DNA of 64,000 nt from Cytophagales bacterium (GCA_013298025.1 JAAFJE010000003.1:287434-351433), one strand, 5' to 3'. Counted from the stretch's first letter, positions 7,831 through 17,516 are shown. Notes: generated from the letters alone by a model not told the origin. Numbers and translations are program-made.

Positions 7831-9696
7831 ATGTTAGAAAGACCAATTACCGACTGGTTGCCTCTCACCAAGAAAGAGGTTGAAAAACGAGGCTGGGACG
7901 AACTCGACGTTATTCTCATTTCGGGCGATGCTTATGTGGACCATCCTGCTTTTGGGACGGCCGTGATAGGTCGTATTATTGAAAGTGAGGGCTTTAAAAT
8001 AGCCATTGTGGCACAGCCCAACTGGAAAGATGATTTACGAGATTTTAAGAAATTAGGTAAACCCAAATACTTTTTTGGCGTAACGGCAGGCTGTATGGAT
8101 TCGATGGTCAACCACTATACCGCCAACAAACGCCTTCGCTCAAACGACTCTTATACACCCGGCGGTGAGGCTGGCTACAGACCCGACTACGCTACCATTG
8201 TATATACCCAAATTTTGAAAGAACTCTACCCCGATGTCCCCGTACTCATCGGCGGCATAGAGGCTTCGTTGCGACGAGTAACGCACTACGATTATTGGCA
8301 AGATGAGCTGATGCCCACCATTTTGTACGATTCGGGGGCTGATATGCTGGTGTATGGCATGGGCGAACAGCCCTTGCGTGAAATTTTGCGTTTGGTGAAG
8401 TCGGGTGTGCCACTCAACCAAATCAAAGATGTAAACCAAATCGCCTTTTTGCAAACAAACGATGAACCTTTACAAAATTATAAAGATTGGGAAACCGTAG
8501 CTTTGTCGAGTCATGAGGAATGCTTGAAAGATAAAATCAAATACGCTGCCAATTTCAAGATTGTAGAAGTGGAGTCGAATAAATGGCAAGCCAATCGGAT
8601 TACGCAGCAGGTTGGTGAATATACCCTTGTGATTAATCCGCCTTTCAAAACGATGGACGAAACCGAAATGGATAAGTCTTTTGATTTGCCCTATACACGT
8701 TTGCCACATCCGAAATACAAAAAAAGGGGTACAATTCCAGCGTATGAAATGATTAAGTTTTCGGTAAATATGCACCGAGGATGTTTTGGAGGCTGTAGTT
8801 TTTGTACAATTTCGGCACACCAAGGCAAATTTATTGCTTCTCGTAGCGAAAAATCTATTTTGAAAGAAGTAGATGAAATCGTAAAACACCCTGAATTTAA
8901 AGGATATATTTCTGATTTAGGAGGGCCATCGGCCAATATGTATCGCATGAAAGGCAAGGACGAATCTATTTGTAACCGTTGCCAAAGTCCGAGTTGTATT
9001 CACCCTGTAATATGTTCAAATTTAGACACTTCGCATACCCCTTTAACCGAAATTTATCGCAAAGTAGATGCCCACCCAGGCATCAAAAAAGCCTTTGTGG
9101 GTTCGGGGGTTCGTTATGATTTGTTGGTGGACGATTTCAATAAAAACAACCAAGACGGCAACCACGACGAGTACATGGAACAACTCGTGACACGCCACGT
9201 ATCGGGTCGTTTGAAAGTTGCCCCAGAGCATACTTCCGACAATACCTTGCGTATCATGCGGAAACCTTCGTTTAAATATTTCAAGAAATTCAAGGAAAAA
9301 TACGATAAGATTCAGGATAAACATAATTTAAAACAGCCCTTGATTCCTTATTTCATCTCTTCGCATCCCGGTTGTGAAGAAGAAGATATGGCAAATTTGG
9401 CCGCCGAAACCAAAGATTTGGGCTTTAGATTAGAACAAGTACAGGATTTTACGCCTACGCCTATGACAGTTGCCGAGGTGATTTATTATTCGGGGGTGCA
9501 TCCTTATACTTTACAGCCCGTAAAAACGGCCAAAACCAAAGAAGAAAAACTCAACCAAAATCGCTATTTCTTTTGGTATAAACCTGAATTTAAAGGTTGG
9601 ATAAAACAAAGATTACAAAAAATGAAACGTCCCGATTTGGCCGATAAACTCTTGGGAAGTTCGTCTAAAAATACCTGGGAAAAAAAGAAAAAATAG
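7831..9696 (+). CDS. ygiQ: YgiQ family radical SAM protein
   Basis: The 621-residue protein is a YgiQ/UPF0313 radical SAM protein. It has an N-terminal cobalamin-binding-like region (residues ~20-200, ISGDAYVDHPAFG, LIGGIEASLRR). The radical SAM cluster motif is CFGGCSFC at ~318, the three cysteines ligating the [4Fe-4S] cluster that cleaves SAM. Further cysteines occur at CNRCQSPSCIHPVIC. The C-terminal domain ends in a Lys-rich tail. The biochemical function of YgiQ is not known. The frame is open for 41 codons upstream, but ATG 7831 starts the conserved MLERPITDWLP. Confidence 0.93.
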   Translation: MLERPITDWLPLTKKEVEKRGWDELDVILISGDAYVDHPAFGTAVIGRIIESEGFKIAIVAQPNWKDDLRDFKKLGKPKYFFGVTAGCMDSMVNHYTANKRLRSNDSYTPGGEAGYRPDYATIVYTQILKELYPDVPVLIGGIEASLRRVTHYDYWQDELMPTILYDSGADMLVYGMGEQPLREILRLVKSGVPLNQIKDVNQIAFLQTNDEPLQNYKDWETVALSSHEECLKDKIKYAANFKIVEVESNKWQANRITQQVGEYTLVINPPFKTMDETEMDKSFDLPYTRLPHPKYKKRGTIPAYEMIKFSVNMHRGCFGGCSFCTISAHQGKFIASRSEKSILKEVDEIVKHPEFKGYISDLGGPSANMYRMKGKDESICNRCQSPSCIHPVICSNLDTSHTPLTEIYRKVDAHPGIKKAFVGSGVRYDLLVDDFNKNNQDGNHDEYMEQLVTRHVSGRLKVAPEHTSDNTLRIMRKPSFKYFKKFKEKYDKIQDKHNLKQPLIPYFISSHPGCEEEDMANLAAETKDLGFRLEQVQDFTPTPMTVAEVIYYSGVHPYTLQPVKTAKTKEEKLNQNRYFFWYKPEFKGWIKQRLQKMKRPDLADKLLGSSSKNTWEKKKK

Positions 9697-9706
9697 ATAA
9701 TCATAC

Positions 9707-9740
9707 CTTAGAAAGAAGCAAAAACAGGCTTCTTTCTAAG
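9707..9740. terminator. Hairpin after ygiQ
   Basis: A perfect 13-bp inverted repeat (CTTAGAAAGAAGC / GCTTCTTTCTAAG) with an 8-base loop. It has no T-tract on the + side, so termination efficiency is uncertain; it may protect the mRNA end. Confidence 0.6.
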
Positions 9741-9841
9741 AAAAGTGCCATTATTTTGACGTAATATATTACGGTAGCGTATCGAAAGATGATATTTTTT
9801 CATGATATTTGCAGACTACCATTTTAAGAAATCACAGTTAT

Positions 9842-10702
9842 ATGGCAAAATTGTTAATTATGGCGGGGGGGATGTCGTCGAGAATGAAAAAGACCGATAA
9901 TCAAACCAACCTTGATGAAAAACTAATCGCACAAGCAAATACATTACCCAAAGGCATGATTGGTGTTGGCAAAGATGGTCGCCCTTTTATGGATTATCTT
10001 TTGTACAATGCACACAAAGCTGGTTATAATGAAGTACTTATTCTGAAAAATCCCAAAGATACCGTTACACAACCTTATTACGACCAACTCGTAGCAGCAG
10101 GAAAAGCTTGGGGTTTTTCGTTTAAATATGCCACTCAACACATTGCTCCCGACCGTGAAAAGCCCGCAGGCACTGCCGATGCCATTCAGCAAGCCCTAGA
10201 GCAAACACCCGAATGGCAGGGTACTCGTTTTACGGTATGTAATTCCGATAATTTGTATTCGGTAGAAGTACTTTCATTGCTCAAAGACAATGCCATTCCC
10301 AACGCTGTGGTATCGTACAATGCCGATGCCTTGGGCGTAGAACCCGAACGTGTAAAGGCTTTTTCTATCATCAAAACCGATGCACAAGGCTTTTTATTAG
10401 ATATTCTTGAAAAACCTTCAGACGAACAAATTGCGGAGGCAAGACGTGCAACTGGACAAGTAGGCGTAAACATGAATGTGTTTCACTTCGTTTATGATGA
10501 TATTCTAAAATATGTACAATTAGAGCCATTCAATCCTATTCGCAACGAACGAGAATTGCCAAGTGCCGTTACACGCATGGCCAAAGAAAATCAAGGCTTA
10601 GTTACAACCGTTCCTGTTGCCGAAACCGTTCCAGACCTCACTTCCAAAGGCGATATTTCGGTAGTACAGCAATATTTGATTGATACCTTTGGCGATTTTT
10701 AA
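9842..10702 (+). CDS. NTP-transferase family sugar nucleotidyltransferase
   Basis: The 286-residue protein has the nucleotidyltransferase fold. The N-terminal nucleotide-binding signature is LLIMAGGMSSRMKK, PKGMIGVGKDGRPFMDYLL follows, NSDN at ~135 is the metal-binding Asp region, and FSIIKTD and ILEKPS are typical of glucose-1-phosphate nucleotidylyltransferase-like enzymes. It lacks the left-handed beta-helix domain of GlmU-type proteins. It probably activates a sugar phosphate with NTP; the sugar is not determinable. It stands alone between two terminators. The start is ATG 9842 rather than the in-frame ATG 33 bases upstream, because the conserved strand begins at MAKLLIM. Confidence 0.82.
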   Translation: MAKLLIMAGGMSSRMKKTDNQTNLDEKLIAQANTLPKGMIGVGKDGRPFMDYLLYNAHKAGYNEVLILKNPKDTVTQPYYDQLVAAGKAWGFSFKYATQHIAPDREKPAGTADAIQQALEQTPEWQGTRFTVCNSDNLYSVEVLSLLKDNAIPNAVVSYNADALGVEPERVKAFSIIKTDAQGFLLDILEKPSDEQIAEARRATGQVGVNMNVFHFVYDDILKYVQLEPFNPIRNERELPSAVTRMAKENQGLVTTVPVAETVPDLTSKGDISVVQQYLIDTFGDF

Positions 10703-10731
10703 GGTTTTTCCTTTTTTTTATAACCAAGTAG

Positions 10732-10763
10732 CCCCGATAGTAGTTAAACTATCGGGGTTTTTT
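10732..10763 (+). terminator. Intrinsic terminator after the nucleotidyltransferase gene
   Basis: A 9-bp stem CCCCGATAG / CTATCGGGG with an 8-base loop, followed by TTTTTT. Confidence 0.92.
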
Positions 10764-10786
10764 ATGGTCAATCTGATTCCATCCCC

Positions 10787-10794
10787 TAAATTTG
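10787..10794 (+). promoter_or_regulatory. -7 box of the ispG promoter
   Basis: TAAATTTG fits TAnnTTTG exactly and sits 33 bases before the ispG start. The -33 element is weak. Confidence 0.5.
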
Positions 10795-10827
10795 TGACTA
10801 CAAAGTAGTGAACTAAATCATACTGTC

Positions 10828-12858
10828 ATGTCGAATACCAATCAAGTTGTCAACCTCATCGAAAAAGGAACAAAATATGCTAATTCCCTTACGGCTTATA
10901 GCCGTAGAGCCACCGTACCCGTACAAATCGGGGATTTGTGGATGGGGTCAGATTACCCTATTAGGATTCAGTCGATGACTACTATTGATACGATGGATAC
11001 ACTGGGGTCGGTCGAGCAGAGCATCAGGATGATTGAATCGGGTTGTGAGTTGATTCGGATTACCGCCCCGTCTGTCAAAGAAGCCCAAAATCTCGAAAAT
11101 ATTCGCAAAGAATTACGCAACCGAGGCTACAACGTACCGTTGGTAGCCGATATACATTTTACGCCCAATGCCGCCGAATTGGCAGCAAGATTGGTCGAAA
11201 AAGTGCGTATCAATCCAGGGAATTATGCCGATAAGAAAAGATTTGAAACCATAGATTATACCGAATCGTCGTACCAAGCCGAGCTAGAACGCATTCGGGC
11301 GAAGTTTTTACCATTAATAAAAATTTGTAAAGAATACGGCACTGCCATGCGTATTGGCACAAACCACGGCTCGTTGAGCGACCGCATTTTGAGTCGTTAT
11401 GGCGATACGCCTTTGGGCATGGTCGAATCGGCACTAGAATTTTTACGAATTTGTGAGGAAGAAAATTACTACAATATTGTGTTGTCGATGAAAGCTTCTA
11501 ATACACAGGTGATGGTAGAAGCGTATCGGTTATTATGTAAAAAATTAGACGAAGAAGGACTCAAGCCTTATCCTTTGCATTTGGGCGTAACAGAAGCTGG
11601 CGAAGGCGAAGACGGGCGTATTAAATCGGCGGTGGGCATTGGCACGCTATTAGAAGATGGCTTGGGCGATACCGTGCGGGTGTCACTCACCGAAGACCCT
11701 GAGTTTGAAGCTCCTGTAGCCAAAGCCTTAGTTGAGCGTTATCATAACCGTGCCGCAGCCGCACAACCCATAGCGGTTTTTCCTACGGCGGAGGCACAAT
11801 TCGACTCGCCCATTAATCCTTTTCAATATTTTCGTAGAAAAACCCACGAAGTGCTTACGCTAGGCGGTAGCAATGTACCAAGGGTTATTGCCGATTATAG
11901 CCAGATTGTCCTCGAAGACCCAGCCGATTTGAAACCAATCGGGCATTTTTATTTACCTGCGACCGACAAATGGGCAATGAACGACCTCGGTGCCGATTTT
12001 ATCTATACGGGCACACAGCCCTCGCCGTTTATGTTGCCTATGGGTTTGAAAGAAATTATTGACTATGCTACTTGGCAAGCATTGGGCAAACCCCAAACGA
12101 TGTTTCCGCTTGTAGAGAGCAAAGCGTTGGCTACCGCCGAACTGCATAGCACGTTAAATTTTGTAAAAATCAAGGCAGATACACTCGAAACAGCCTTTTT
12201 TGAGCAATTGCAGCAGCAAAACAATGTAGTGCTTTGGCTCGAAACAAGCAACGCCCACGCCATGCCAGCTTTACGCCGTTGGTGCTTCGAGCTTGTGCAA
12301 AACCATATTACTGCTCCTGTGGTGCTTACACGCCAATATCCATCCTTGCCAGAAAGCGATTTTCAGTTGTTTGCGGCCACCGACATAGGCGGCTTGCTCA
12401 TTGATGGGCTAGGAGATGGCGTAGTGTTGCATTTGCCTCCAACGTCCGACAAAGCTACCTTGCTCAATCAAGCCAAAACATACAACTCTACGGCTTTCGG
12501 TATTTTGCAGGCAGCACGCACCCGTATGAGCAAAACCGAGTACATTTCTTGTCCTTCTTGCGGTCGTACTTTGTTCGATTTGCAAGAAACAACCGCTATG
12601 ATTCGCAAACGAACCGACCACCTGAAAGGAGTAAAAATTGGTATTATGGGTTGTATTGTGAACGGCCCAGGCGAAATGGCCGATGCCGATTATGGTTATG
12701 TGGGTATTGGGAAAGATAAAATAGCCCTGTATCGAGGACAAACCGTTGTGAAAAAATCGGTTCATGCCGACAACGCCGTGGACGAGTTGATTGAACTTAT
12801 CAAAGAAGATGGCGTTTGGTTTGAGCCAGAAGTAAGTGCCGATTTAGTAAATGTATAA
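10828..12858 (+). CDS. ispG: 4-hydroxy-3-methylbut-2-enyl diphosphate synthase (IspG/GcpE), long three-domain form
   Basis: IspG reduces 2-C-methyl-D-erythritol 2,4-cyclodiphosphate to HMBPP in the MEP isoprenoid pathway. The 676-residue protein has the N-terminal TIM-barrel (residues ~25-300, IQSMTTIDTMDT, VADIHFTPNAA, LSMKAS) and a C-terminal cluster domain with SCPSCGRTLFDLQE and GIMGCIVNGPGEMADADYGY. The three cysteines and a glutamate ligate the [4Fe-4S] cluster. A ~250-residue domain is inserted between them, as in plants, Chlamydiae and Bacteroidota, in contrast to the ~370-residue E. coli enzyme. It appears to lead an operon with the DUF6728 and YjbR genes. Confidence 0.97.
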   Translation: MSNTNQVVNLIEKGTKYANSLTAYSRRATVPVQIGDLWMGSDYPIRIQSMTTIDTMDTLGSVEQSIRMIESGCELIRITAPSVKEAQNLENIRKELRNRGYNVPLVADIHFTPNAAELAARLVEKVRINPGNYADKKRFETIDYTESSYQAELERIRAKFLPLIKICKEYGTAMRIGTNHGSLSDRILSRYGDTPLGMVESALEFLRICEEENYYNIVLSMKASNTQVMVEAYRLLCKKLDEEGLKPYPLHLGVTEAGEGEDGRIKSAVGIGTLLEDGLGDTVRVSLTEDPEFEAPVAKALVERYHNRAAAAQPIAVFPTAEAQFDSPINPFQYFRRKTHEVLTLGGSNVPRVIADYSQIVLEDPADLKPIGHFYLPATDKWAMNDLGADFIYTGTQPSPFMLPMGLKEIIDYATWQALGKPQTMFPLVESKALATAELHSTLNFVKIKADTLETAFFEQLQQQNNVVLWLETSNAHAMPALRRWCFELVQNHITAPVVLTRQYPSLPESDFQLFAATDIGGLLIDGLGDGVVLHLPPTSDKATLLNQAKTYNSTAFGILQAARTRMSKTEYISCPSCGRTLFDLQETTAMIRKRTDHLKGVKIGIMGCIVNGPGEMADADYGYVGIGKDKIALYRGQTVVKKSVHADNAVDELIELIKEDGVWFEPEVSADLVNV

Positions 12859-12879
12859 CCATTGTAAACAAAACATACT

Positions 12880-13068
12880 ATGTCACGTATCAAAGACCAA
12901 TTCAAGCTTGGAGAAGCTTTCAGTTATTTTATCCGTGTTTTTGCAAAACCAGACCCCAGCAAGCCAACGAATTTCAACTTGCGTACCATGCACACCATCA
13001 ATAAAATTTCGATATTGATGTTTTTGGTATGTTTAATTGTGATGATTTACAGAGCTATAACCCGATGA
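12880..13068 (+). CDS. DUF6728 family small membrane protein
   Basis: The 62-residue protein MSRIKDQFKLGEAFSYFIRV... has a basic N-terminal half containing KPTNFNLRTMHTINKIS and one C-terminal transmembrane helix (residues ~42-58). It matches the small Bacteroidota family DUF6728, of unknown function. It lies 21 bases after ispG, and its stop overlaps the next start as ATGA (13065-13068), so all three genes are probably one transcription unit. Confidence 0.75.
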   Translation: MSRIKDQFKLGEAFSYFIRVFAKPDPSKPTNFNLRTMHTINKISILMFLVCLIVMIYRAITR

Positions 13069-13427
13069 ATTTAGAGGTTTTACAAGCGTATTGCCTAGCT
13101 AAAAAAGGTGTAACCGAAGAACTTCCTTTCGACGAAGATACCTTGGTTTTTAAGGTGATGGGCAAAATGTTTGCCCTTACGAGTATCAGTGCCGAGCGAT
13201 TGCAGGTAAGTCTGAAATGCAATCCTGACAGGTCGGTAGCTTTGCGAGATGAATACGACTTTGTGGTATCAGCTTGGCACATGAACAAAAAGCATTGGAA
13301 TACCGTCGATTTTTCTCGCTGTTCCGATGCTTTTGCCAAAGAATTAATCGAGCATTCCTATGCCTTGGTTGTGGCTGGTTTGACAAAAAAACAACGCCTT
13401 GAGCTTGATGCCCTTAGTGAAGATTGA
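13065..13427 (+). CDS. MmcQ/YjbR family DNA-binding protein
   Basis: The 120-residue protein has the MmcQ/YjbR (CyaY-like fold) pattern: MNLEVLQAYCLAKKGVTEELPF at the N-terminus, VFKVMGKMFAL, LKCNPDRSVALRDEY, and SAWHMNKKHWNTV followed by a C-terminal helical HSYALVVAGLTKKQR. Proteins of this family bind DNA non-specifically in the one case studied; the cellular role is unclear. The start is set by the ATGA overlap with the DUF6728 gene; the longer frame beginning at 13029 would lie inside that gene. Confidence 0.88.
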   Translation: MNLEVLQAYCLAKKGVTEELPFDEDTLVFKVMGKMFALTSISAERLQVSLKCNPDRSVALRDEYDFVVSAWHMNKKHWNTVDFSRCSDAFAKELIEHSYALVVAGLTKKQRLELDALSED

Positions 13428-13515
13428 CGAAAAAAAACCTGTTGCTCGATAGGAGTGTAGCACTATTTTTGTTTTAAATGATTGGTTAATAAATATTATT
13501 CAAACCATTAGATAA

Positions 13516-14070
13516 ATGGAATGGCTGGTCTTATTTTTCTTTTTACCTTTTATTCTAACCTTAATGTTTTTTAATTGGTTAGAAGAAAAGTTTATTAATT
13601 TTGGCAACAGAGAACAACTCGAAGCAGGAGAAAAAATGCTCGAAGCAAAACAATACGCTCAAGCCAGGGATTTTTTTGCCTATAAGCTCAAAGATTTTCC
13701 CAAATCGGCTAAGGCGTATTATGGACGAGCCTACGCTAATTTTTACTTAAAAAACTATTTTTCAGCACTCTACGACATCGAAGAGTCGATTAGTTTTGAT
13801 AATACCATAGCCGATGCGTATTTGTTGAAAGGAAAAATTCTGTATTATTTGGAAGAATACGACCAAGCGTTTTTAGAATTTGACAAAGCCGACTGGCACT
13901 ATCGCAACGAAAATCCCGTGGCTTTACGTTGGCGTGGTATTGCCCGTTTTCAGCTAGGACAACGCCGTCTGGCAATTGACGATTTCAATAAAGCTGTTGC
14001 CCTAGGCGATGAAGATGCCAATTATATCCTTATCACAAGTTTTGAGTACATCCGAAATCTTGCTGAGTAA
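13516..14070 (+). CDS. Membrane-anchored TPR protein
   Basis: The 184-residue protein has an N-terminal transmembrane helix (residues ~2-20, very hydrophobic) followed by three to four tetratricopeptide repeats from residue ~35. Motifs such as AKAYYGRAYANFYLKN, ADAYLLKGKILYYLEEY and ALRWRGIARFQLGQ are spaced about 34 residues apart. TPRs mediate protein-protein contacts. No partner is evident, and the specific function is unknown. It stands alone, 88 bases after the yjbR-like gene. Confidence 0.75.
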   Translation: MEWLVLFFFLPFILTLMFFNWLEEKFINFGNREQLEAGEKMLEAKQYAQARDFFAYKLKDFPKSAKAYYGRAYANFYLKNYFSALYDIEESISFDNTIADAYLLKGKILYYLEEYDQAFLEFDKADWHYRNENPVALRWRGIARFQLGQRRLAIDDFNKAVALGDEDANYILITSFEYIRNLAE

Positions 14071-14455
14071 TAAGTGAAAGACAATGGTTTTTATATTTTA
14101 TGAAAAAAATAGGAAAATCATTGTCCTAAAATTTTTCCTATCTATCCTTCGCTCCTCTAAAATCCTGTTCATTTCTTGTACCTGCCTAAGTTACTTGCAA
14201 AAAATATCCTGATAAACGGCGAATTTTGCCCAATAAAGCATAATTGTCATAAATCGGCCTTATGCTACCATTTGTCGAAAAAGTATTAAGCACTGATTGT
14301 AAAAACGATTAATTTGTACTAAAACCAATAGTTGTTTGCTTTTGCAATGTTGTTTCAGCACCATTTTGCCACCAAGTGAGGTGAATGTCGCTTCACTAAC
14401 TTTTGATTCTGGGTCAATAAATCAATAAGAAAACAATAGATTAATCCAGCTATTT
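14071..14455. other. Intergenic region upstream of the MBOAT gene
   Basis: No gene seen. A weak inverted repeat (GACAATG near 14082, CATTGTC near 14118) may end the TPR gene transcript. The remainder is AT-rich sequence with poor promoter matches. Confidence 0.5.
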
Positions 14456-15835
14456 ATGCCATTTAATACCTTATACTTTCTTTATTTTTTTGCTTGTTTT
14501 TTCCCTGTTTATTGGTTGGCGAAAAAATACAGTAATCTTCAAAATGGCTTATTGGTCTTAGCCAATATGGTTTTTTATGGCTGGACAGAGCCCAAGCTTT
14601 GCGGACTTATTGTAGCAGTAGCGTTGCTTATTTGGCTTGGGGCAATACTGATGGAACGTCTGCCGGGTTTAGCTATGACGATTTATGCTTGGGTAATTGT
14701 ATTGTTGTTTTACCAATTATTTTTATGCAAATATTATAAATGGTTTTTTGGCGAAGACCAAGGGCATCCCTTTTGGATTAGCCTCACCACCACCGTTGGC
14801 ATCAGTTATTATACGTTGGCGGCTTACAGCTATATTACAGATGTTTATAGAAAAAAAATGCTTGCCCGACGCAATTTTGTCGCTTTGCTTGCCTATTTGT
14901 CGTTTTTTCCACAATTACTCGCTGGGCCTATCCCGATTGCACACCAAGATTTTGCACAATACCTTGCTCAACGCCATTTGACATGGACAGACATCGAGCA
15001 AGCCATCCAACGAATTTTATGGGGATTATTCAAAAAAGCGGTAGTAGCCAGCCAATTGGCGATTCCCGTCGATTATATTTTTTATAACCATGCTTCTTTG
15101 CCCTATACCTATTTATGGGCTGGTGTATTGATGTACAGTTTTCAGGTATATATGGACTTTTCGGGGTATTCCGACATGGCTTGGGGACTAGCACGCCTGT
15201 TGGGCATCAAGGTCAATTACAATTTCAATGCTCCTTTTATTGCACGTACCATCGACGAATTTTGGCGACGCTGGCATTTGTCATTAAGTGCTTGGCTGAA
15301 AGAATACATTTATATTCCTTTGGGAGGAAGAGGAAAAAACCGATGGCAGTATAGTTTCAATATCATGGCGGTGTTTGTCGTAAGTGGGCTTTGGCATGGA
15401 GCTAACAGCAATTTCCTATTGTGGGGTAGTGCCAATGGTTTGTTGTTTGTGCTTTCGATTATTTGGGGACTTACACGCAAATCGAAAGATTTGTCTTACA
15501 ACCTCAAAGATTATACGGGTGTAATAACCGTTTTTGTAGCCATTTCTTTAACGAGGGTATTCTTTCGTTCTCCCGATTTAATGACCGCCCTACATTACTA
15601 TCAAGCAATGGTAGCTGTCAAAGGGTTTGTCTTGCCCGACGTGGGGCTGTTGGGTATAGGTCTATCGTGGTTTGTGGTATTAGTAGAGTTTATTCAACGC
15701 CGACAACTTCACGCCATTGACATCTTGAATCGTCCTTTGTATGTACGGATTCCCACTTACCTTGTACTCTGTGTAGGTGTTTATTATTTTTGGCCAGTAA
15801 TCAATTCAACAGAATACATTTATTTTAAATTTTAA
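14456..15835 (+). CDS. MBOAT family O-acyltransferase (AlgI/PatA-like)
   Basis: The 459-residue polytopic membrane protein belongs to the MBOAT family. It shows the AlgI-like sequence FPQLLAGPI, VYMDFSGYSDMAWGLARLLG, FWRRWHLSLSAWLKEYIY, PLGGRGKNRW, and SGLWHGAN with the catalytic histidine near residue 320. Such proteins move acetyl groups across the cytoplasmic membrane for O-acetylation of exopolysaccharide or peptidoglycan. One base separates it from the SGNH-like lipoprotein gene downstream, a pairing like AlgI with AlgJ/AlgX. No polysaccharide biosynthesis genes are nearby, so the substrate is unknown. Confidence 0.93.
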   Translation: MPFNTLYFLYFFACFFPVYWLAKKYSNLQNGLLVLANMVFYGWTEPKLCGLIVAVALLIWLGAILMERLPGLAMTIYAWVIVLLFYQLFLCKYYKWFFGEDQGHPFWISLTTTVGISYYTLAAYSYITDVYRKKMLARRNFVALLAYLSFFPQLLAGPIPIAHQDFAQYLAQRHLTWTDIEQAIQRILWGLFKKAVVASQLAIPVDYIFYNHASLPYTYLWAGVLMYSFQVYMDFSGYSDMAWGLARLLGIKVNYNFNAPFIARTIDEFWRRWHLSLSAWLKEYIYIPLGGRGKNRWQYSFNIMAVFVVSGLWHGANSNFLLWGSANGLLFVLSIIWGLTRKSKDLSYNLKDYTGVITVFVAISLTRVFFRSPDLMTALHYYQAMVAVKGFVLPDVGLLGIGLSWFVVLVEFIQRRQLHAIDILNRPLYVRIPTYLVLCVGVYYFWPVINSTEYIYFKF

Positions 15836-15842
15836 AATGCCC

Positions 15843-16832
15843 ATGAAAAAATTCCATTTAAGCGTATTGATAGCCCTGGTAGTATGTGCTTGCGGAGGCG
15901 GCGAATCTCAGCAGCAAAGTGCTGAAAGTACCGCAGATGCACAAGCAAAAGAAGCTTTACAAATGCAATATCCTGAAATTCCCAGAGATGAAATCGTAAA
16001 CGACACGGATAGCCTATCGACGAAAGTCTTTAGGGAATTACAAGAAAAATACAAAGCCAATTTGGCAAAACTCAACGAGGCAGTAAAAGCAAACGGAGCA
16101 ACCCTGCTTGTGGTATTTATTACGCCAGAAGTAGGCAATAGCCTTACCAAAATCAACCGTGTGGGAAAAGGCATGATTGCCGATGATTGTCAAGCGTTGC
16201 ATATCCCTTTTTACGACATTACTACTAAAATGGCAGCTATGCCCAATCCTGTTGTATTGACGCAAATGCCTAAAGATGGCCATTGGTCGAAAGAAGGAGC
16301 AAAGTATGTGGCTGATGAATTAGCACCTATTATCAAGCAATACGATTCGGTGAAAGCGACTGCTACTTTTCAGCAAAAACCCGAAACATGGGGAGATTTA
16401 CAACCCAATGCCGACGAGCTTACGGATGGTGGAAAGGGCTTGCCGTACCGCATGAAAAGTAATGCACAAGGGCTAAGAATGGACTACGATTTAGCTCCAA
16501 CCAAGACCAAACAAAGAATATTATTCCTGGGCGATTCAGAAATGTATTTCCCTTTTTTGGATAATCCCTTTACCGGAACGGCTCTTTTGCAAGGAATGTT
16601 TCCTGAGAAAGAAATCCTCAATGCGTCTAATTGGGGCTATTCTGTGGATGATTACCTGTCGTTATACAACGAAAAAGCCAAGTATGCAGAAGCCGATGTG
16701 GTGATAGTGGCTGCTAATGGCAACGATATTCTCGATATGTTTTTCTCGCATCGCAATCGTTTTACTCGTGGGAAAAAGGCTATTAAGCCTTCTATCCTTG
16801 AAGAGCAATACTACAAAACAAAGTTTCATTGA
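15843..16832 (+). CDS. AlgJ/AlgX-like SGNH-fold lipoprotein, probable O-acetyltransferase partner
   Basis: The 329-residue protein starts with a lipoprotein signal peptide (MKKFHLSVLIALVVCACGGG) and a Ser/Gln/Ala-rich linker. It appears to have two halves with SGNH-like features. The first ends with DGHWSKEGAKYVADEL, matching the D-x-H of the catalytic dyad. The second begins ILFLGDSEMYF, a GDS block, and continues with IVAANGNDILDMF (N block). AlgJ/AlgX-type proteins transfer or handle acetyl groups delivered by an MBOAT. It directly follows the MBOAT gene by 1-7 bases. ATG 15837 is an equally possible start; 15843 gives the cleaner signal peptide. Confidence 0.8.
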   Translation: MKKFHLSVLIALVVCACGGGESQQQSAESTADAQAKEALQMQYPEIPRDEIVNDTDSLSTKVFRELQEKYKANLAKLNEAVKANGATLLVVFITPEVGNSLTKINRVGKGMIADDCQALHIPFYDITTKMAAMPNPVVLTQMPKDGHWSKEGAKYVADELAPIIKQYDSVKATATFQQKPETWGDLQPNADELTDGGKGLPYRMKSNAQGLRMDYDLAPTKTKQRILFLGDSEMYFPFLDNPFTGTALLQGMFPEKEILNASNWGYSVDDYLSLYNEKAKYAEADVVIVAANGNDILDMFFSHRNRFTRGKKAIKPSILEEQYYKTKFH

Positions 16833-16902
16833 TGCTTGCTAACTAATGAGATATTTCTAAATACATAAGCTTCAACGTTAACGAATGTGATGTTGGGCAA
16901 CT

Positions 16903-17298
16903 TTAGGAAGGGTGGGGAAATTTACTTAGGGCATTTTCGATATATCCCAACAATACACTTTTTTCGACGGGTTTATCAATAAATCCCAGAATATCGTGCT
17001 GTTGAAGTTGGTCTTGGTAGGTATAATAGTCGTTAGATGAGGTGATTATCACTTTTATTTGTTTGTCTGCTGGATTATCGTAAATACGCTGCATCAGGAC
17101 GAGTCCGTCCATGATGGGCATTTCGATGTCGAGGCAAAGAATAATGTTTTTTTCAGAAACTACCTGCAAGAGTTCTAACACCTGCCGACCGTTAGAAGCC
17201 TCATAAATAGGCAATTGTATGGTATCGAGTTGTCTTCTAATAGCAAACCGATTAAACTTTAAATCATCGGCGATAATAATGGCAACCGTTGGGTTCAT
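16903..17298 (-). CDS. Single-domain response regulator (CheY-like receiver)
   Basis: The 131-residue protein is one receiver domain without an output domain. The acidic pair is IIADD, the phospho-acceptor is D57 in CLDIEMPIMDG, the Ser/Thr switch is VIITSSND, and the conserved lysine is in GFIDKPVEK. It probably passes phosphoryl signals by protein interaction. No histidine kinase is next to it, so it is an orphan. It lies convergent to the SGNH lipoprotein gene and downstream of the deoxynucleoside kinase gene on the same strand, separated by 218 bases. Confidence 0.9.
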   Translation of the reverse strand: MNPTVAIIIADDLKFNRFAIRRQLDTIQLPIYEASNGRQVLELLQVVSEKNIILCLDIEMPIMDGLVLMQRIYDNPADKQIKVIITSSNDYYTYQDQLQQHDILGFIDKPVEKSVLLGYIENALSKFPHPS

Positions 17299-17516
17299 TC
17301 AGGTATGTTTTTATAAATGGCTATGCTTGCGTTGGGTTGTACAGCGTAACTATTGTTTAGAACGGGTGGTATAACCATACGAGGATAATCGTAAGTTTTA
17401 AACGAAATATTTCTATACAAATAAAGATATATTCGTGCGGACTATCACAAACCGAAAAGCTTTTTTTCTAACAAAAAAGCTTTTTTTAGTTCAAATACTT
17501 TTAGTCATCACTTTGG

